Shown one piece after another: positions 7,537 to 9,072 of a DNA stretch of 9,072 nt. Both the position numbers and the translations under genes were made by a program. Location: positions 1 to 9,072 of the forward strand of contig CALABN010000309.1 in assembly GCA_937885735.1 (NCBI GenBank), in the 5' to 3' direction. The notes below the pieces were generated by a model. It was not told the DNA's origin. It did no database searches and saw nothing but the letters and a program-made list of their open reading frames with translations. The stretch's first letter is position 1; each line of letters opens with the position of its first letter. This DNA is from an uncultured Bacteroidota bacterium. Its GTDB lineage: Bacteria; Bacteroidota; Bacteroidia; Bacteroidales; SZUA-534.

Positions 7537-7568
7537 CAAATATAAACAAGATAATTAACCCTATCAAG
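7537..7568 (-). promoter_or_regulatory. Bacteroides-type promoter of the M13 peptidase operon
   Basis: On the minus strand, CTTG (7568-7565) is followed after exactly 20 bases by TATATTTG (7544-7537). This fits the Bacteroidota primary-sigma pattern TTTG, 19-21 bp, TAnnTTTG, with a full -7 match and three of four bases at -33. Transcription would begin near 7531, leaving a leader of about 18 nt before the GTG at 7513. The agreement supports both the promoter and that start. Confidence 0.6.
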
Positions 7569-7728
7569 TTTTTGGTTTGTAATTACTTAGATATTTATTT
7601 TTGAGATAACTTATTGAAAATCAATATTGTTAATAACTGTTTAATAACATTGATGAGGGTGATATGCTCCCATATTGTTTGGTTATTAAATTTGCTAACG
7701 ATGGTTGGTTAATCAAATAAGCCAATCA

Positions 7729-7760
7729 TTGAACACCTAATTAAGTAGTTAAGAATTTTG
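7729..7760 (+). promoter_or_regulatory. Candidate promoter for nrdGD
   Basis: TTG (7729-7731) lies 21 bases before GAATTTTG (7753-7760). The latter matches the Bacteroidota -7 element TAnnTTTG except for the first T. Initiation would fall near 7766, right at the start of the hairpin 7769-7788, giving a leader of about 75 nt. The match is imperfect in AT-rich DNA. Confidence 0.3.
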
Positions 7761-7768
7761 AAAAAAAG

Positions 7769-7788
7769 CATTCTGTCGATACAGAATG
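7769..7788. other. Perfect 8-bp inverted repeat upstream of nrdG (operator, leader hairpin or minus-strand terminator)
   Basis: CATTCTGT (7769-7776) and ACAGAATG (7781-7788) are exact reverse complements around a CGAT loop. Read on the minus strand, the stem is followed at once by C and T7 (complement of 7761-7767), the form of an intrinsic terminator, but no minus-strand gene upstream would need one. Read on the plus strand, it would sit at the very 5' end of the nrdGD leader. It does not resemble the ACACTATATATAGTGT-type NrdR box or a TTGAT-N4-ATCAA FNR site. The inverted repeat is certain; its function is open. Confidence 0.55.
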
Positions 7789-7826
7789 TAAAACTTTCAT
7801 CCGCTCTAAAAAACGGGTGATAAAAT

Positions 7827-7832
7827 GAGGAG
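7827..7832 (+). promoter_or_regulatory. Strong Shine-Dalgarno sequence of nrdG
   Basis: GAGGAG lies 9 bases before the ATG at 7842, within a purine-rich tract (AGAAAAAGAAA). The minus-strand genes and the phosphatase show no comparable site, as is usual in Bacteroidota, so this start is unusually well marked. Confidence 0.65.
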
Positions 7833-7841
7833 AAAAAGAAA

Positions 7842-8294
7842 ATGTATTGTCACGATGTTGACATAGTGTTACAAGAAGTTCCTGGACAGATAAGCATCTG
7901 CTTCTCTATTTCAGGTTGCCCTATTCACTGCAAGGGTTGCCATTCTCCATTCCTGTGGAAGGAAGGAAACGGCGAACTCCTTACAGATGAACGCTATGAA
8001 GACATTCTAAACCAATACAAAGGATATGCCAACTGCGTGTTGTTTATGGGTGGGGAATGGCATCCCGACGAACTTGTGCACAAATTGTCGAAGGCGCGTC
8101 AGCTCGGGTTCGAGACTTGCTTGTACACAGGCAGGGAGGAGGTTTCTAAAGAAATTATGTCGGAACTGACGTGGTTGAAGACTGGACCTTGGGTGGCGGC
8201 TCTTGGCGGACTTGAAAGCCCAACGACAAACCAGCGTTTTGTTGAAGTGAAAACTAATAAACTTATTAATAACCATTTTTTAAAAACTTTGTAA
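7842..8294 (+). CDS. nrdG: Anaerobic ribonucleotide reductase activating protein NrdG, short radical-SAM type
   Basis: NrdG uses a [4Fe-4S] cluster and S-adenosylmethionine to create the glycyl radical on NrdD in anaerobic cells. The protein has 150 residues. The radical-SAM signature CPIHCKGC supplies the three cluster cysteines C26, C30 and C33, followed by HSPFLW. FMGGEWHPDELV lies in the middle and TGPWVAALGGLESPTTNQRF near the end. Length and motifs fit the short NrdG3 subgroup (TIGR02826 as I recall it) rather than the E. coli type. The stop is 4 bp before nrdD, so the two are almost certainly co-transcribed and probably translationally coupled. The activase preceding the reductase is the reverse of the E. 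coli order. The last 15 or so residues (VKTNKLINNHFLKTL) are encoded by very AT-rich DNA and may be variable. Confidence 0.9.
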   Translation: MYCHDVDIVLQEVPGQISICFSISGCPIHCKGCHSPFLWKEGNGELLTDERYEDILNQYKGYANCVLFMGGEWHPDELVHKLSKARQLGFETCLYTGREEVSKEIMSELTWLKTGPWVAALGGLESPTTNQRFVEVKTNKLINNHFLKTL

Positions 8295-8298
8295 GGCT

Positions 8299-9072
8299 AT
8301 GATGCGGTTAACAGAAGACCAACTAAGGTCTAAGGCCCAATTTATTAAAGATTACATCAGCGCTTCAAATGCTGCTGATGGTTCTAAAATGGATGCCAAT
8401 GCCAACGTTACGTCGAAGAACGTTGCTACAATGGAATCAGAGTTGAACAAGGATATCAATATCCAGGTAAACCGTTATTTGGTTAAGGAGAAGATATCAG
8501 AACTGTTTGGCAAGGAAACTGCCGACGAGTACATCCGCCAAATTGAAGCGCACGAAATCTACGTTCACGACGAGACTTCGTTGAAGCCATACTGCGTTTC
8601 AATCAGTATGTTCCCATTCCTTCTTGACGGTCTTACAAAACTTGGTGGCGAAAGCCTTAAGCCAAAACACTTGGAGAGCTTCTGCGGTGAGTTTGTAAAC
8701 CTTACATTCGCCATCAGCTCTCAATTTGCTGGAGCATTGGCAACAGTTGAATTCTTGATGTATTTCGACTATTTCGCTCGTAAAGACTACGGCGACAACT
8801 ATCTTGAAACGCATCGTTGGATTATCGACAACCACTTGCAACACGTGGTCTTCGCTGTCAATCAGCCTGCTGCCGCACGTGGTTATCAGTCAGTGTTCTG
8901 GAACATTTCCATCTTCGACAAGGAATATTTCCAAAGCATATTCGGCTCGTTTGTGTTCCCAGATATGACCGCACCTAACTGGGAAACATTGAACAAGTTG
9001 CAATGGCATTTTATGAAGTGGTTCAATGCAGAGCGTACCAAGGCCATCTTGACATTCCCTGTTGTGACAGCC
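8299..9072 (+). CDS. nrdD: Anaerobic (class III) ribonucleoside-triphosphate reductase NrdD, N-terminal part, cut by window end
   Basis: NrdD reduces ribonucleoside triphosphates to dNTPs without oxygen, using a glycyl radical made by NrdG. The frame is open for 258 codons to the last base, with no stop in the window. After a short N-terminal region come LNKDINIQVNRYLVKEKI, EIYVHDETSLKPYC and SISMFPFLLDGL, then FAISSQFAGALATVEFLMYFDYFARKDYG. This is the class III pattern of HD..., a Cys motif, then a Gln/Gly-rich segment. C99 in KPYC probably matches the first active-site cysteine of the phage T4 enzyme, by motif alignment only. No ATP-cone is visible at the N-terminus. The glycyl-radical loop and zinc cysteines lie beyond the edge. 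Two ATGs occur (8299, 8302). The only Shine-Dalgarno-like bases, TAAGG at the nrdG stop, are slightly better spaced for the second. With NrdG3 next to it, the Bdellovibrio-type subgroup (TIGR02827) is likely. Confidence 0.88.
   Translation, partial: MMRLTEDQLRSKAQFIKDYISASNAADGSKMDANANVTSKNVATMESELNKDINIQVNRYLVKEKISELFGKETADEYIRQIEAHEIYVHDETSLKPYCVSISMFPFLLDGLTKLGGESLKPKHLESFCGEFVNLTFAISSQFAGALATVEFLMYFDYFARKDYGDNYLETHRWIIDNHLQHVVFAVNQPAAARGYQSVFWNISIFDKEYFQSIFGSFVFPDMTAPNWETLNKLQWHFMKWFNAERTKAILTFPVVTA

Larger units (their letters stand above)
7514..7841. other. Divergent AT-rich intergenic region between the M13 operon and nrdGD
   Basis: This stretch of about 330 bases holds no gene I can support. 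Besides the sites listed separately it contains two inverted repeats. TATTGA (7612-7617) pairs with TCAATA (7621-7626) around a 3-base centre. TTTAATAAC (7640-7648) pairs with GTTATTAAA (7682-7690) at 33 bases distance. A near-direct repeat, TGTTAATAAC and TGTTTAATAAC, sits at about 7629-7648. All are very AT-rich and could be chance or regulator sites for the two divergent operons. Confidence 0.6.

Noticed and set aside
7687..7694. TAAATTTG, a perfect match to the Bacteroides -7 element on the plus strand, as the nrdG promoter
   Set aside because: No TTG or TTTG lies 19-21 bases upstream, and a lone -7 match is common in AT-rich DNA.
7653..7712. A 19-codon hydrophobic open frame (MRVICSHIVWLL...) upstream of nrdG as a leader peptide
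   Set aside because: It has no clear ribosome site, no regulatory codon run and no attenuator following it; such short frames are expected by chance.
7769..7788. The hairpin as an NrdR box
   Set aside because: The CATTCTGT/ACAGAATG arms do not match the AT-rich ACACTATATATAGTGT-type NrdR pattern, and a second tandem copy at the usual spacing is absent.
7825..7866. A 13-codon frame (MRRKRKCIVTMLT) overlapping the nrdG start in another frame
   Set aside because: Its ATG overlaps the Shine-Dalgarno that serves the nrdG ATG at 7842 and it has no ribosome site of its own.
8007..8276. Minus-strand open frame of 89 codons opposite nrdG
   Set aside because: It lies entirely antisense to a well-supported radical-SAM gene and has no recognisable motif; it is a shadow frame.
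8599..8844. Minus-strand open frame of 81 codons in the nrdD region
   Set aside because: It is antisense to the open NrdD frame, which has clear class III motifs; it is a shadow frame.

Overview
The window looks like chromosome of a strictly anaerobic Gram-negative Bacteroidota, probably order Bacteroidales. KdsA (Kdo/LPS synthesis) implies a Gram-negative envelope. An oxygen-sensitive class III ribonucleotide reductase implies anaerobic growth. Most starts lack a Shine-Dalgarno sequence, and one promoter matches the Bacteroides-type pattern (TTG, 20 bp, TAnnTTTG). No rRNA, tRNA, CRISPR array, insertion sequence or phage gene was seen.

Layout. (1) Plus strand, 1-2142: the last codons of kdsA, then after 7 bp a membrane-anchored SpoIIE/RsbU-type PP2C phosphatase. 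It has a two-TM sensor architecture, a HAMP-like linker and a coiled coil. (2) 2143-2298: convergent intergenic region with a strong hairpin that probably terminates transcription from both sides. (3) Minus strand, 7513 down to 2299: a compact operon of three exported proteins. These are an M13 (neprilysin-type) zinc metallopeptidase lipoprotein, an uncharacterised 306-residue lipoprotein, and a family 3 glycoside hydrolase. The hydrolase is split into two overlapping frames by a single-base (+1) frame disruption. (4) 7514-7841: an AT-rich divergent intergenic region. It holds the M13 operon promoter, several inverted repeats, an 8-bp perfect hairpin just upstream of nrdG and an unusually strong Shine-Dalgarno sequence. 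(5) Plus strand, 7842 to the right edge: nrdG then nrdD (cut by the window end), 4 bp apart. They encode the radical-SAM activase and the anaerobic ribonucleoside-triphosphate reductase.

How the genes relate. NrdG and NrdD form one functional pair making dNTPs without oxygen. The three minus-strand genes share a transcript and an exported location, but no common pathway is evident. The phosphatase probably reads an extracytoplasmic signal and acts on a phosphorylated cytoplasmic partner that is not encoded here.

I do not see a clearly new multi-gene defence or mobile system. The best leads are the phosphatase's altered third catalytic motif, the broken glycoside hydrolase, the unknown lipoprotein between a peptidase and a glycosidase, and the hairpin in front of nrdG.
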